Shown here: in pieces, positions 46,984 through 56,488 of the stretch
Layout: every line of letters starts with the position of its first letter
Numbering within the stretch: the stretch's first letter is position 1
Notes under the pieces: model-generated
The model's input: the letters and a program-made list of their open reading frames with translations, nothing else
Told to the model about the DNA's origin: nothing
Database searches by the model: none
Translations under genes and position numbers: made by a program
Assembly (NCBI GenBank): GCA_019828565.1
Contig: JAHDYR010000025.1
Span: 186,001 to 250,000, forward strand
DNA: 64,000 nt
Direction of reading: 5' to 3'
From: Carpediemonas membranifera
Taxonomy: Eukaryota; Fornicata

Positions 46984-49887
46984 ATGAATCCGGGCGTTAC
47001 CAAGCGCATCCACCGAGTTCACGATCGATCGTTTGAAGCACCGACGCTGAGCTCCCGTTGTTCCAGTTTTTGTCTTGCTTATTGTCTCATCGCAATAGTC
47101 GCTCTTTCCCATGGGGCAAACGCGGCTACTCAAGTGTCACTTGTCGCACCAGGCGATACCATCACGTCCTACACGCTACAGTCGCTCGCCGACGACTTCA
47201 ACGCCGCTCAAAGTGACGTCGCCGTTTCCGTGACCATTCTGCCCTCGAACGCGGACTACTACTCGATAATCAAGGGCTCCCTCGCACTAGGGGACCTCAC
47301 CTACGACGCCATTGCCCTTGCTCAGGTGTACCTGCTCGACATCCTCCTCTCTGGCGTCAGCTCCGCTTCGGACACCGACCAGTGGAAGCTTGAGCCCCTC
47401 ACAGACCGGGTTGCCCAGTCTGAGCTGATTGATTGGAACGACGTTTCCCTCTTCTCGCGCACAGTCGGCTCTAGTTTCAATAAGGACGTCTACGCCGTCC
47501 CGTTTGACGGAGATTTCCACTACCTCTTCTATCGGGCGGACGTCCTCCAGGCGTACGGCCAGGAGGTCCCTGACACCGTAGAGGAGCTCGTAGCCCTTGG
47601 CGAGCACCTTATGACGAGCACTGGCATGACTGCAGATCCCGGCATGCCCGATGTCGCCTTCTGCGTCACCAACATGGACGCCTCGAGGTTGTACAGGTTC
47701 GTGGCCGACTTCGCGATGCCGTATCTGCAGTATTCGGGCACAGATCAGGGTGGCTTCTTCTCAACAGACGACATGCGCAACTTCTTCGACACGGACGCAT
47801 TCAAGAAGGGCATCGAGCTTTTCAAGAAAACACTTGAGTTCGGGTTTGGCCCCAACGTTGCTGTGACCCTCGACGAGTCCCGCGCAGCATTCCTGAACGG
47901 GACGTGCGCCATGACCGTCGACTGGGGAGACATATTCTTCCTTGCGCCCCAGTCGACCGTTCCTGCTGTGACCACTAGCACAGGCTCAGCGGTGTTCCCT
48001 GGGGCTACGAGCGTGTATGATCGCAGCGCCGGTTCCATGAAGGAGTGCACGGCCGCGCTGTGCCCCTTCGCCACGGAGGAGACGGCCGTGGGGAAGCTCG
48101 TCAACAGGGCACCGCTCGCTGCCAGCGGGGGGCAGTCTATCGCCATCCCGGCCACCTCATCCAACAAGGACGCCGTGTTCCGCCTCCTCGAGTGGGCGGC
48201 CTCCCCCCGAGTTATCAACCCCGTAACTCTCGCCGGGTCGGGCCTCGAGCCGTTTAGGGCATCCATCGGCGACGATGACGCGATATGGGCGGATAAGGGG
48301 CTGACCGCAGCCAAGGCCTGGATCCTCCCGGCAATCGACGCCATGATGTCGCACGGCAACGTCGTCCTCGACATGCGACTGCCGGGGCTGACGGAGTATG
48401 TCGACGCCATGAATGCACACTTCACCGCGTATCTATACGACGGTGCAGACCTCGACGGGACGATGTCTGACCTCAGTGCGGCCGTAGAGGCCATTACTGA
48501 CGACCACGACCGGGACATGCAGCTGCTCTACTACCGCATGAACCTTGGCGTCGACCCGCTGACCCAGCTCACACTCGACGACATCTTCCTCGCCGTCGGC
48601 ATCGGGGCGTGCGTCGCGGCGTTCATCTCCATCGTTCTCACCACAGCACTCACAGTCCTCCTCGGCTACATCATCCGCGACAGCAACTTCAAGTTCGCCA
48701 CCCCCAGCTTCCTCATCGCTGGGAACGTCGGATGGATGCTCGCGACCCTCGGCGTCGCCATGTTCGTGGTGTCCTTCGCCTGGAGCACCACCGGCCTGTG
48801 CATAGGCATGCTCCTCTGCATCGGCCTGGGCGTAACCATTGCCCTCGGCTCCCTCTTCGCCAAGCAGGCCCGTATTTACTGGATACTCAGGGCGACCCGG
48901 AGCCATAAGAAGCGGTTCACGGTCCCCAGCGACCTCCACCTGCTGCCCCTGGTCGTCGTCGGCATCCCTCTGCCTGTTACTCTCATCGTCGTGTGGACCA
49001 TCGTCGATACCTTCAAGATGACCGACCACCCTCTCGACGATTACACCCAATGCACCGTGTGCCGCTCCGCCCACGCCGCCCTCTGGGCGATCTCCTGCCT
49101 TGCCCTGGCCATCCTCTTCCTCGCCCCCAACGGCGTCCTCGTGTTCAAGACAAGGAAGCTACCCGTGTCCGAGACCCGCGCGCTGAGTCTCACAGTGCAG
49201 ATCTCGGCAGTGCTCGGCGGTGTGATTGCCCTTGTATACGCCATCGCCTCTGACCCCCTCGTCCACCCGAAGGTCGTGCCCCCCATCTTTGCCGCCGGTG
49301 TCATCCTCATTCAAGCGGTGACGTTCGCACCCAAGGTCTGGAAGGCCGCGCGTCGCCAGCCCTTGTCGAAGCGGGACTACCACCTCCTGACGGGAAAGGG
49401 GGATGCCACCATCGACGGCTTCCTCCGCTGCCCGCACTGTCTTGCCTGCCACGCCGCCTTCGGCAACCAGATCTCGAAAACGGAGGCGATCAATGGGGGT
49501 TATAACCCCTCGTCTGGGTCGCCCGACGGCTCGCACCGTGCCCATTCCATCGTATCCGCGTTCTCTTCAAAGTCGAACCATCGCGACGCTAAACTGCCCG
49601 AGCCCAACTCCGCGATGAACAACGCCTTCGCCCTGGGCGGCGTTCAAGGGCACATGCTCATGGCCACTTTCAGCGACACCCTCAGCATGCCAGCCTCGCG
49701 AGTGGCCGCTGCGGGAATCTCCTGGATGAATGGTGCTCCCGTAGACATATTGGATGCCCCGAGCGTGTCGTCATCCGGCAGGGGGCGGTGTAGCCATGAT
49801 GAGGGTGAGCCTGGCGTCGAGGTTGAGTCTGAGACGCCGTACAGCTATTACTCTTATAACTCGGGGTCGAGTCGGGAGAATATCTAG
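46984..49887 (+). CDS. Class C (GABA-B-like) GPCR with bacterial-type solute-binding ectodomain
   Basis: 967 residues from ATG 46984. A signal peptide (about 24-46) ends in SHGANA. Residues about 50-500 resemble a bacterial ABC-transporter extracellular solute-binding protein: SLVAPGDTITSYTLQSLADD, an FNKDVYAVPFDGDFHYLFYR block (the x-Y-AVP...G...LFYR signature of sugar-binding proteins), AFLNGTCAMTVDWGD, and IAIPATSSNKDAVFRLLEWA. Seven hydrophobic helices follow from about 532 to 775. Helix 3 is followed by LGSLFAKQARIYWILRATRS, a class C feature, and helix 4 by ITFKM-like linker with the Cys pair CTVC. A 190-residue tail is Ser-rich. It probably senses an external solute and signals through G proteins, though neither ligand nor coupling can be seen. 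Confidence 0.85.
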   Translation: MNPGVTKRIHRVHDRSFEAPTLSSRCSSFCLAYCLIAIVALSHGANAATQVSLVAPGDTITSYTLQSLADDFNAAQSDVAVSVTILPSNADYYSIIKGSLALGDLTYDAIALAQVYLLDILLSGVSSASDTDQWKLEPLTDRVAQSELIDWNDVSLFSRTVGSSFNKDVYAVPFDGDFHYLFYRADVLQAYGQEVPDTVEELVALGEHLMTSTGMTADPGMPDVAFCVTNMDASRLYRFVADFAMPYLQYSGTDQGGFFSTDDMRNFFDTDAFKKGIELFKKTLEFGFGPNVAVTLDESRAAFLNGTCAMTVDWGDIFFLAPQSTVPAVTTSTGSAVFPGATSVYDRSAGSMKECTAALCPFATEETAVGKLVNRAPLAASGGQSIAIPATSSNKDAVFRLLEWAASPRVINPVTLAGSGLEPFRASIGDDDAIWADKGLTAAKAWILPAIDAMMSHGNVVLDMRLPGLTEYVDAMNAHFTAYLYDGADLDGTMSDLSAAVEAITDDHDRDMQLLYYRMNLGVDPLTQLTLDDIFLAVGIGACVAAFISIVLTTALTVLLGYIIRDSNFKFATPSFLIAGNVGWMLATLGVAMFVVSFAWSTTGLCIGMLLCIGLGVTIALGSLFAKQARIYWILRATRSHKKRFTVPSDLHLLPLVVVGIPLPVTLIVVWTIVDTFKMTDHPLDDYTQCTVCRSAHAALWAISCLALAILFLAPNGVLVFKTRKLPVSETRALSLTVQISAVLGGVIALVYAIASDPLVHPKVVPPIFAAGVILIQAVTFAPKVWKAARRQPLSKRDYHLLTGKGDATIDGFLRCPHCLACHAAFGNQISKTEAINGGYNPSSGSPDGSHRAHSIVSAFSSKSNHRDAKLPEPNSAMNNAFALGGVQGHMLMATFSDTLSMPASRVAAAGISWMNGAPVDILDAPSVSSSGRGRCSHDEGEPGVEVESETPYSYYSYNSGSSRENI

Positions 49888-50747
49888 TATACATATGTTA
49901 TGATTACACTGTGTAAATACAACTTCAAATGCTATTTCAAGAGCACTAACGCGCGGGTAGGATCGTTGTGTGGTTGACATGTCAGGCGGTAATCCGGAGC
50001 GGCGTCTTACCGGACGTGAGAAGACCGCAGCTCTGCACGATGTTGTTCTCTTCAACGAGTGTCCTGATCTCCGCATATGAGTACGCCTGTTGGGGGGCGA
50101 AGAAGACTGTCATGCTCTGGCTGGGGTCGAGTCGAGCATGCTGACTTTGCTGATCCTCGTAAACACGGTCTTGACAGCCTGGTGGTCGTGGTGGTGACCG
50201 TGGCTGTGCCGAACAATGGTTGCAGCGCCTTGTGTGCGACGGGGCTGGGCATGGCCCCTTGCAGTCAGCTGGGATCTCGGACAACAATGAACACAGCCCA
50301 CCAGCTGATAGGCCCCTGGTCGACCCCCACGGGAGAGACCAAAAGGAAAGGATGTAATTGGCGCCATGTTCTCATAGTTTCTGAAAGAAAGAAGACAAAA
50401 ATAAATTTACTGTGCTTGGTATCTGACCCCGGTTACTTTGGGCTGCTTTCCCATTCATAGTTTCTGAGGGAGGTTGAATTAATCAAACATCCCCAGAGAG
50501 CCCTGCGGGTTTGGCAGCCGTAGTCGCCTGCCCGGGGAAATGAGCCTCCTCGGCTGGCGCACGGGTTCGCTCTGACGCCGGACCGCTGATGCCCGAGGGG
50601 AGAATCGTATGGGCAAATGGGAAGCCAACTCGGCCGGCCTCGAGCAACATAATCACCACCAGCCCGAGAATGACCCCCACCCCAAGGCGAGGTACTGCCA
50701 ACTGCCAAACCACAACCAAAGTCACCCCGCATCCCGTATCATTTACA
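49888..50747 (-). other. Gap with a doubtful minus-strand small gene (49982-50367)
   Basis: About 860 bases. On the minus strand three frames contribute protein-like pieces: 50367-50110 (His-rich HSHGHHHDH), 50252-50052, and 49982-50150 ending MTVFFAPQQAYSYAEIRTLV and GLLTSGKTPLRITA. A GTGTTT...GTCAG segment of 26 bases or a GTCAAG...AAAG segment of 31 bases would join two of them in frame. The evidence is thin: no family match and no 5' element. TGTAAAT lies after the receptor stop and, in the other direction, TGTAAATG lies after the THO2 stop. Confidence 0.25.
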
Positions 50748-53700
50748 TCACCTGCGGCCCCCTCGCCGCCCCCTGGCTGGACGTCTGCCCGGCGGCGACC
50801 GAGGCCTCTCATCCCTGTCGCCCCGACCCCATCGGGCATCCCGGTCACGCCCGTCACGACTGTCTCGGTTGTCACGACCATCATGGGTGTCCCGCGTGTC
50901 TCGTGATCCCCGACCGTCATGATCTCTCGGGTCGTCTCGCCTCGAATCCCGGCCGTGGTCGTCGCGGGGCCGGGGCTGTGGCGGGATGCGGCTCCAGTCG
51001 CTGTTCTGGCGGGAACCGCGGTCTCTATCACTGTCGCGGCGGTCCCTATCGCCGTCCTTCCGGTCGCCCCACCGCGTCTCCTGGTCCCGCCGGGTGTCCT
51101 CGATCTCCCGGACTGGCTGCTTCCGTTTTCCAGTATCATGAGCGGGCTCGCGGGGGCCGCCGCGCCTGCCTCCCTTGCGGGGCGGCTCCCTCGATGGCAC
51201 GGGGGCGGGCTCCCGGGGGCGGGTGTCCATGTCGACGTCATCATCGTCGTCGGGCACGGCGAGCGGCTCCTCCGGCTGGGTTGCGACGACAGCCTTGGCC
51301 TTCTCCTTCTCGGGGGCAGGCTGTGGGGGCTTGATCCCGAGGGCGGCCATGAGCGCCTTCGCCTGGGCCATCAGAGCCTTCTTGAGTTCCCCATCGGCCG
51401 CCTGGGCGATTGCGGCAATCAGCCGGTTGATGATATCACCGACAAACTGCAGCGCAACGTCGTCAGAGGGCTCGGGGAACGCCTTGGCGTCTGCCAGTGC
51501 TCCGATGAGTGCCAGCACGTTGGACTGGACGTGCGCCAGGACCAGCATGGGACTGTTGACCGAGCAGACCTGCGCCATGCACTGTCGCAGCAGCTTGGGG
51601 AGCTGGAGATCCTCCCTCTGCTTGCAGACGTCGAGCAGCTCGGCGAGGAATGTAGCGATGCACTTGGTGTCGTCGGGGGACGCGGTGAGGAGGCGGAACA
51701 GCAGGTTCTTCACTGCCAACCCGACCAGAACGCCCGCCTCCTCGAGCTCGATGAGCCCCAACAGCTCGGCCAGAACGCGGGCCGCCCCGATGGCGTCCTC
51801 GGGCGACCAGAAGACACGTGTGTGCACCGCGCCGACGAGGCTGAGCCTGTCGTCGTCTGTGAGTCCGCCCTCCTCAAACTCCTCCAGGGCCTTCTTCAGA
51901 CGTGCCCTGGCATCCCCGACGCCGTGCCGGACGTCCTGGTGGCGCCTCGCCTGCTCGGCCTTGACTCTAATGATGAGCTCCTCGACGTGGGACCGCTGTT
52001 GCCTGTTCTGCAGCCTGACCTCTGCTGGCATCTCCGCGTCGTCCACCATGAGGTTCTGCTCAGTGGCCGACAGCCGTGACACGCGCTGCTCGTACAGGGA
52101 GGGCACCGTTCGCAGATCACGGGCGGGGACTGCCCATACGAGTAGCTCGAGGGCGCTGAACACGACAGTACGCTCCTGCAGCCGCCGGAAGAGGCTGTCA
52201 TCGATGGTTCGGGCGAGCATGAGGCCCTCCATCACCGTGAGCCCGGCCTGGTCGCTGAATACGTCTTCGAGCACCCGCTGGCCTTGGTCTGGCCGGTTCT
52301 CGTCGTTCTCGGCCGCTTGGACGACACGAATGGCGCGGACGAGCCAGCTGTGGGCGAGGTCGTATGCGGTCAGTGAGGCCTTGATGCCTGCCGTATGGGG
52401 CAGGGCGGTCTTGGCGTGCTCCTTGAACGCCCGCATCGCGTGTATGACCGCCACGCCGACCGTCTGGCCGGGCATGACGCTGCTCTCCTGCCTCAGCGCC
52501 TCGTAAATGCGGGCAGTGCCTGGCGTGACGGCTGTGGCCGGCTTGAACACGGTCTCGGCCATCACAGGGCCCTCCGCGGTCATGCGGGCGAGCTCCACGG
52601 TGAATGTCTGGGTTGTGTCGCCCGTCATCTCGCCGATGAGCTCGTTGATGATCGCCAGCTGGGCGTACTGGTGTTTCTCCCCGAACGCCGAGGTCAAGAG
52701 AAACCTGATCAGGGGTCCCAGCAGGTCCGCGTCTGTCGCCGGGTCCGCCGCACATACGGCGAGGGCCTTGGTCAGCAGAGTGGTCAACCCATGCAACCAC
52801 GGCTCGATGATCCCAGCGGGGGAGACGGCCAGTCGGGTCGCACGTGCGACGGCGAGGTGGTGGACGGTGTCCAGGACGAGGAGGGGGCCGTAGGAGGCGG
52901 GGAGGGCCGTCAAGAAGGGGGCGAAGACCTCCGCGTTCTCGTACGACTCGGCCTGTGTGAGCACGCGGCCGTGGAGGACGTGGGGGAAGCGGATACCCAC
53001 GGGGAGCAGGTCTCTCTTCAGCTGCTTCGCCTGCTCCAATGCCAACTCCGTGTCCGTGCTGTCGACGACTGTGACCCGCTTCAGAGTGCCCTGGACCAGA
53101 TATCTCCCTAGCCGGCCCAGGAACCCGGCGAACGTGTCCTTGCTGGCGAGCTCGGCGCCCATGCCGTAGTACAGGCGGGCCCGCATGGCGAAGGGGGTGG
53201 CTGCGACGGCGCCCAGGAGGGATGAGGAGGCCAGCAGGGCGCTGTGGGAGCAGGGGACGATGACCTGGGCGATTATGCACTCGAGGAGCTGCGGGTTGAC
53301 CAGCTCGTCGCGCTGGCGGCGCATGGAGGACAGCAGCACTGTCAGGATGGCGGTGAGACGGTCTATGACGGCCGGGCTGACGAGAACAGACTCCCGCTGG
53401 AGCTGCAGCAGACGGAGGAGTCTACGGAGGTGGATGTCCAGGGCGCGGGCCAGGGCATCGCTGCCGGTGGCGCTGGGGGCGGTCAGGCAGGGCAGGAGGG
53501 CGGCCGTCCGGTCGAGGATCTGACTGACGCGGCCGTTGATGGCGACGGCGAGCTCGCGGCACACGTGCATGTCGGCCATGACCCGCTGGGCCTTGGTGGC
53601 GACGTCGGTCTTGAAGCCCTCGGTGAAGGCGATGACGTCCTCGAGCTGGCCGAGGATGCGCTCGTCAGCGCCCTTCTGCTCCTGTGCAAACGCCACCTCG

Positions 53701-54971
53701 TAGTCGGCCGCCTGCTCGGCGTCGTCACCGTCCACGGGCGTGTACACGGTTGACTCCTCCTTGGACCGGACCGAGACCCACGCCGCCAGGAAGAGGGCGA
53801 CGCGGGAGTCTGGGCTGGCCGCGGCGCACACAAAGCGGGGCAGTGTCGCGAGGGTGTTGTGCACGGCCCGGTCGCGCTCGAGCCCGACCTCGTCTGACGC
53901 CGTGGAGAAGACGGCGCGGCGGACCTCCTGCTGTCTCGCGTCAACGTCGGCGCGGCACTCCTGGATGGTCTTGGACAGGGCGCTAGACTCCATGGCGTGA
54001 AGTAGGCCCTTGATCGTCAGCACTTTGGCGCACGCCATGTCGGCCATCAGCTTGTAGAGCCCCCGATCGGCCGTCTGTGCGGCGCTGACCCTCACAAACG
54101 CCTGGATCGACGTGTTCTCCTCTGAATCGAGTGATTTGAGCAGCCGGATGAGTCTAGCGCGCTTGATGCCCGAGTCGCTACCGCGGATCGTCAGGCTAGT
54201 GATGATGAGTGCCTCGAATAGCGGGATCACGGAGAGACGGAACCGGTCGACGGCAGCGAGCACGCGGTCTCGGAGCTCTGCGTCTGGCATGCGTATGTCG
54301 TTGACGGCGGCTTCCACGCTGTGAATGAACTCGCTGATGCCAGCCGGGGCGGTTTGCAGACTGGTGAAGAAACCGACAAACTTCTGGTCAGCATAGCTAC
54401 TCTGCTCGCGTTCCATAGTTTCTCTAGATGCGATGGGGCGCGGCTTCAGGTTTGGGCGCTTCTCGGTGGGCCAGAAGGCGTCGACGGGGTATTGCGAAAG
54501 AATCAAATGCGTGTCGGACAGATAGGTATGCATGGCCCTACGGAGGTCGGGGCAGCCTGTGTACAGCGCCTCTGTGACCACGAGCAGGTGCTGCACCTCG
54601 TCTGGCTGGCGGGCGCGGAACTGGGCACGAGGCTGGCTATACTTATTGTCTAGGATGCCGACTCGTTGCTTTGTGGGGATCTGGCTCATGCCATAGAACG
54701 TAGAGAGCGTCGCTAGTGCGATAGCTACGTTTTTCTTGTCCCATCTACCGGTTTTAAGGCCCTCTTGCACGGTAGCGACGCACGCTTTCACATTATCTGT
54801 GCCATTGTTGGTGCATGCATCAATGAGCATATCATGTAGCACTTCAGAAGTCGAAAGCTCCGTCATCGTTTCAGTATCGATGACGTGAGAGGAGACAGTG
54901 CTTCGACAAAGACTGTCCATGTAACAACGTAAATGGCCGACCTCATCACAAGTCATGCTCGTTCTCTGCAT
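50748..54971 (-). CDS. THO2: THO2/THOC2, scaffold of the THO mRNA export complex
   Basis: 1,407 residues if the outermost ATG (54971) is used; in-frame ATGs at 54956 and 54920 are alternatives. The protein is a long helical repeat. The diagnostic region runs from FPHVLHGRVLTQAESYENAE, through LVLDTVHHLAVARATRLAVS and IEPWLHGLTTLLTKALAVC, to LAIINELIGEMTG with FTVELARMTAEGPVMAE. This matches the conserved THO2 order (YDN, WL..L......, L.ELI..M.G, QL....GG..L). The last 150 residues are a low-complexity Arg-Asp/Arg-Gly tail (repeats of RDTRD and DGRDN type), as in human THOC2. THO couples transcription to mRNA export and limits R-loops. Confidence 0.78.
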   Translation of the reverse strand: MQRTSMTCDEVGHLRCYMDSLCRSTVSSHVIDTETMTELSTSEVLHDMLIDACTNNGTDNVKACVATVQEGLKTGRWDKKNVAIALATLSTFYGMSQIPTKQRVGILDNKYSQPRAQFRARQPDEVQHLLVVTEALYTGCPDLRRAMHTYLSDTHLILSQYPVDAFWPTEKRPNLKPRPIASRETMEREQSSYADQKFVGFFTSLQTAPAGISEFIHSVEAAVNDIRMPDAELRDRVLAAVDRFRLSVIPLFEALIITSLTIRGSDSGIKRARLIRLLKSLDSEENTSIQAFVRVSAAQTADRGLYKLMADMACAKVLTIKGLLHAMESSALSKTIQECRADVDARQQEVRRAVFSTASDEVGLERDRAVHNTLATLPRFVCAAASPDSRVALFLAAWVSVRSKEESTVYTPVDGDDAEQAADYEVAFAQEQKGADERILGQLEDVIAFTEGFKTDVATKAQRVMADMHVCRELAVAINGRVSQILDRTAALLPCLTAPSATGSDALARALDIHLRRLLRLLQLQRESVLVSPAVIDRLTAILTVLLSSMRRQRDELVNPQLLECIIAQVIVPCSHSALLASSSLLGAVAATPFAMRARLYYGMGAELASKDTFAGFLGRLGRYLVQGTLKRVTVVDSTDTELALEQAKQLKRDLLPVGIRFPHVLHGRVLTQAESYENAEVFAPFLTALPASYGPLLVLDTVHHLAVARATRLAVSPAGIIEPWLHGLTTLLTKALAVCAADPATDADLLGPLIRFLLTSAFGEKHQYAQLAIINELIGEMTGDTTQTFTVELARMTAEGPVMAETVFKPATAVTPGTARIYEALRQESSVMPGQTVGVAVIHAMRAFKEHAKTALPHTAGIKASLTAYDLAHSWLVRAIRVVQAAENDENRPDQGQRVLEDVFSDQAGLTVMEGLMLARTIDDSLFRRLQERTVVFSALELLVWAVPARDLRTVPSLYEQRVSRLSATEQNLMVDDAEMPAEVRLQNRQQRSHVEELIIRVKAEQARRHQDVRHGVGDARARLKKALEEFEEGGLTDDDRLSLVGAVHTRVFWSPEDAIGAARVLAELLGLIELEEAGVLVGLAVKNLLFRLLTASPDDTKCIATFLAELLDVCKQREDLQLPKLLRQCMAQVCSVNSPMLVLAHVQSNVLALIGALADAKAFPEPSDDVALQFVGDIINRLIAAIAQAADGELKKALMAQAKALMAALGIKPPQPAPEKEKAKAVVATQPEEPLAVPDDDDDVDMDTRPREPAPVPSREPPRKGGRRGGPREPAHDTGKRKQPVREIEDTRRDQETRWGDRKDGDRDRRDSDRDRGSRQNSDWSRIPPQPRPRDDHGRDSRRDDPRDHDGRGSRDTRDTHDGRDNRDSRDGRDRDARWGRGDRDERPRSPPGRRPARGRRGGRR

Positions 54972-55158
54972 TCGATTGTACTCTGGGAGCCCCGTAGCAC
55001 CTTATGGGCCGGGTGGGGGGCCAATGAAGGGAAGCACGGACGACGGCGAGTAAACACTAGACGGCCTCCGCCACTGATAGAACGCCGAAAAGCCCCGATA
55101 CTGGCGATGATCAGCTGCGAAATGGCATCAACAGTGCATACCCTTATCCTGCGGCACA
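54972..55158. promoter_or_regulatory. Divergent promoter of THO2 and the SANT gene
   Basis: 187 bases. The plus-strand end carries TTATCCTGCGGCACA at 55144-55158, directly abutting the ATG of the SANT gene. This is the shortest spacing of the 5' element in the window, so the leader would be nearly absent if the element marks the start site. Confidence 0.5.
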
Positions 55159-56375
55159 ATGGACGAGCTCGAACTCACATTTGATGGGATCCGGGATGCT
55201 GTGGATGACGACGACGATGATTACTTTCTCCAGGACGCTTTTGAAGACGACGAAGATGAAGATATCGAGCTAGACGACATCCCACGTCAGTATCACTTGT
55301 TCCTGCCACTCACACAGAAGCAGAGGTGGATGAAATCAGAAATCTCAGACATAGGAACCGCCACCATCGCCAGTCACAGCAGCGGCCCTCTGCCAAGCGA
55401 GCCACGCGGCTAACACCCCTCATGGACAGAGGCATCGCCGCCCTCGCCGAGGGCTACATCGCCCACCTGTGCGACGCGCTCACAGACACCCATGTGCGAC
55501 CGCACAGGGACCAGTTTCTGCTGCGGGCCGGCTCTCTTCGTGCGGTGCAAGTTATGCTCCGCATGGGCGACCTCGCCGCCGAGCCGCCCAAGCCGTTCGG
55601 CCAGGTCAGTTTTAGGGCGGATAACCAAACTGGCCGGCTAAGGCCGGACTCAGTCCTTTTCTCACCCTGCTTCCAGGATCTGAACCGTGCTGTCGAGATT
55701 GCCACGCAATGCCTCGCTCAGGGCCGCACAGCCACTCCAGACGAGCGGCTCAGCATTGAGAGTACACTCCGCAAGCTTCCTCATGCTGACGAGACCGAGC
55801 TCCTCGCACTGGCTGTCTCTATCCACGGTCGACGATGGAAGCTCATACAGGAGAGGTACTTTCCCGAGCGCACGCCCGCCTGGGTTGAGATTAATTGGAA
55901 GGAGAGGGTTCGTAATCCCACCCCGGATGCGTCGGCCGCCTTATTCGAGGGCGCCATCGCCTACCTCGAGGAGCTGGCCGCCTCGCCCTCCTTTGAGCGT
56001 GTGACCGTGAAACAGCTGCAGAGCCTGATTGAGAGCCACCTGAAGAAGGAGTTCACCCGACTCGTCCCGGACAAGGACGCCATGGCCCTGTTCGCACGCA
56101 GGGTCGCCCGGAACCTGACCAAGAAGCCCGCCTTCGCTGCGGTGTTCCAGCCCTACAAGGAGGTCCTCATCCGGGGGTGTCGGAGGGCCCCCCCGCCTCC
56201 GTCGCCCCCGGCCCCGGCTCGAGTGCCATTGCTGAGGGAACGCCGGGCCCCAGCCCCGGAGCCTGTCCCAGTGCCCCTGAGAGGGGGGCACTGGGAGCAG
56301 TCGATGAACCCGAGGTCAAGGAGGGACCGCAACAGGCATGTCCGGGGGCTGGAGACCGACATGGTGCGCATATGA
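55159..56375 (+). CDS. Acidic SANT/Myb-type protein (one inferred short intron)
   Basis: About 394 residues if 55286-55317 is spliced out. Exon 1 codes an acidic stretch (DAVDDDDDDYFLQDAFEDDE). The joint reads DDIPQAEVDEIRNLRH. Exon 2 holds a helical region, then a SANT/Myb-like motif, ETELLALAVSIHGRRWKLIQ with ERTPAWVEINWKERV (about residues 205-245), and a basic Pro-rich tail. Without splicing the first frame ends at 55413 after 84 codons. A second GTCAGT at 55605 paired with CTTCCAG at 55676 could be another, in-frame, 72-base intron. The family is not recognised; a chromatin or transcription role is inferred from the SANT motif. Confidence 0.6.
55286..55317 (+). other. Inferred 32-nt intron in the SANT gene
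   Basis: Begins GTCAGT and ends CCACTCACACAG, which resembles the ACTAAC-ACACAG 3' ends of trichomonad and Giardia introns. Length is 2 modulo 3 and joins the two frames. A 28-base alternative starting GTATCA leads to an early stop. Confidence 0.5.
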
Positions 56376-56488
56376 CGGGGCGTCGCACAGATCACAGTAT
56401 AGATACAATGGATCAAAGAGTGCAGATAGCGTTGGTCGACTAGGTACAAACCTAGAGCCATATTAACCACTAAATGCTGATAATTTAC

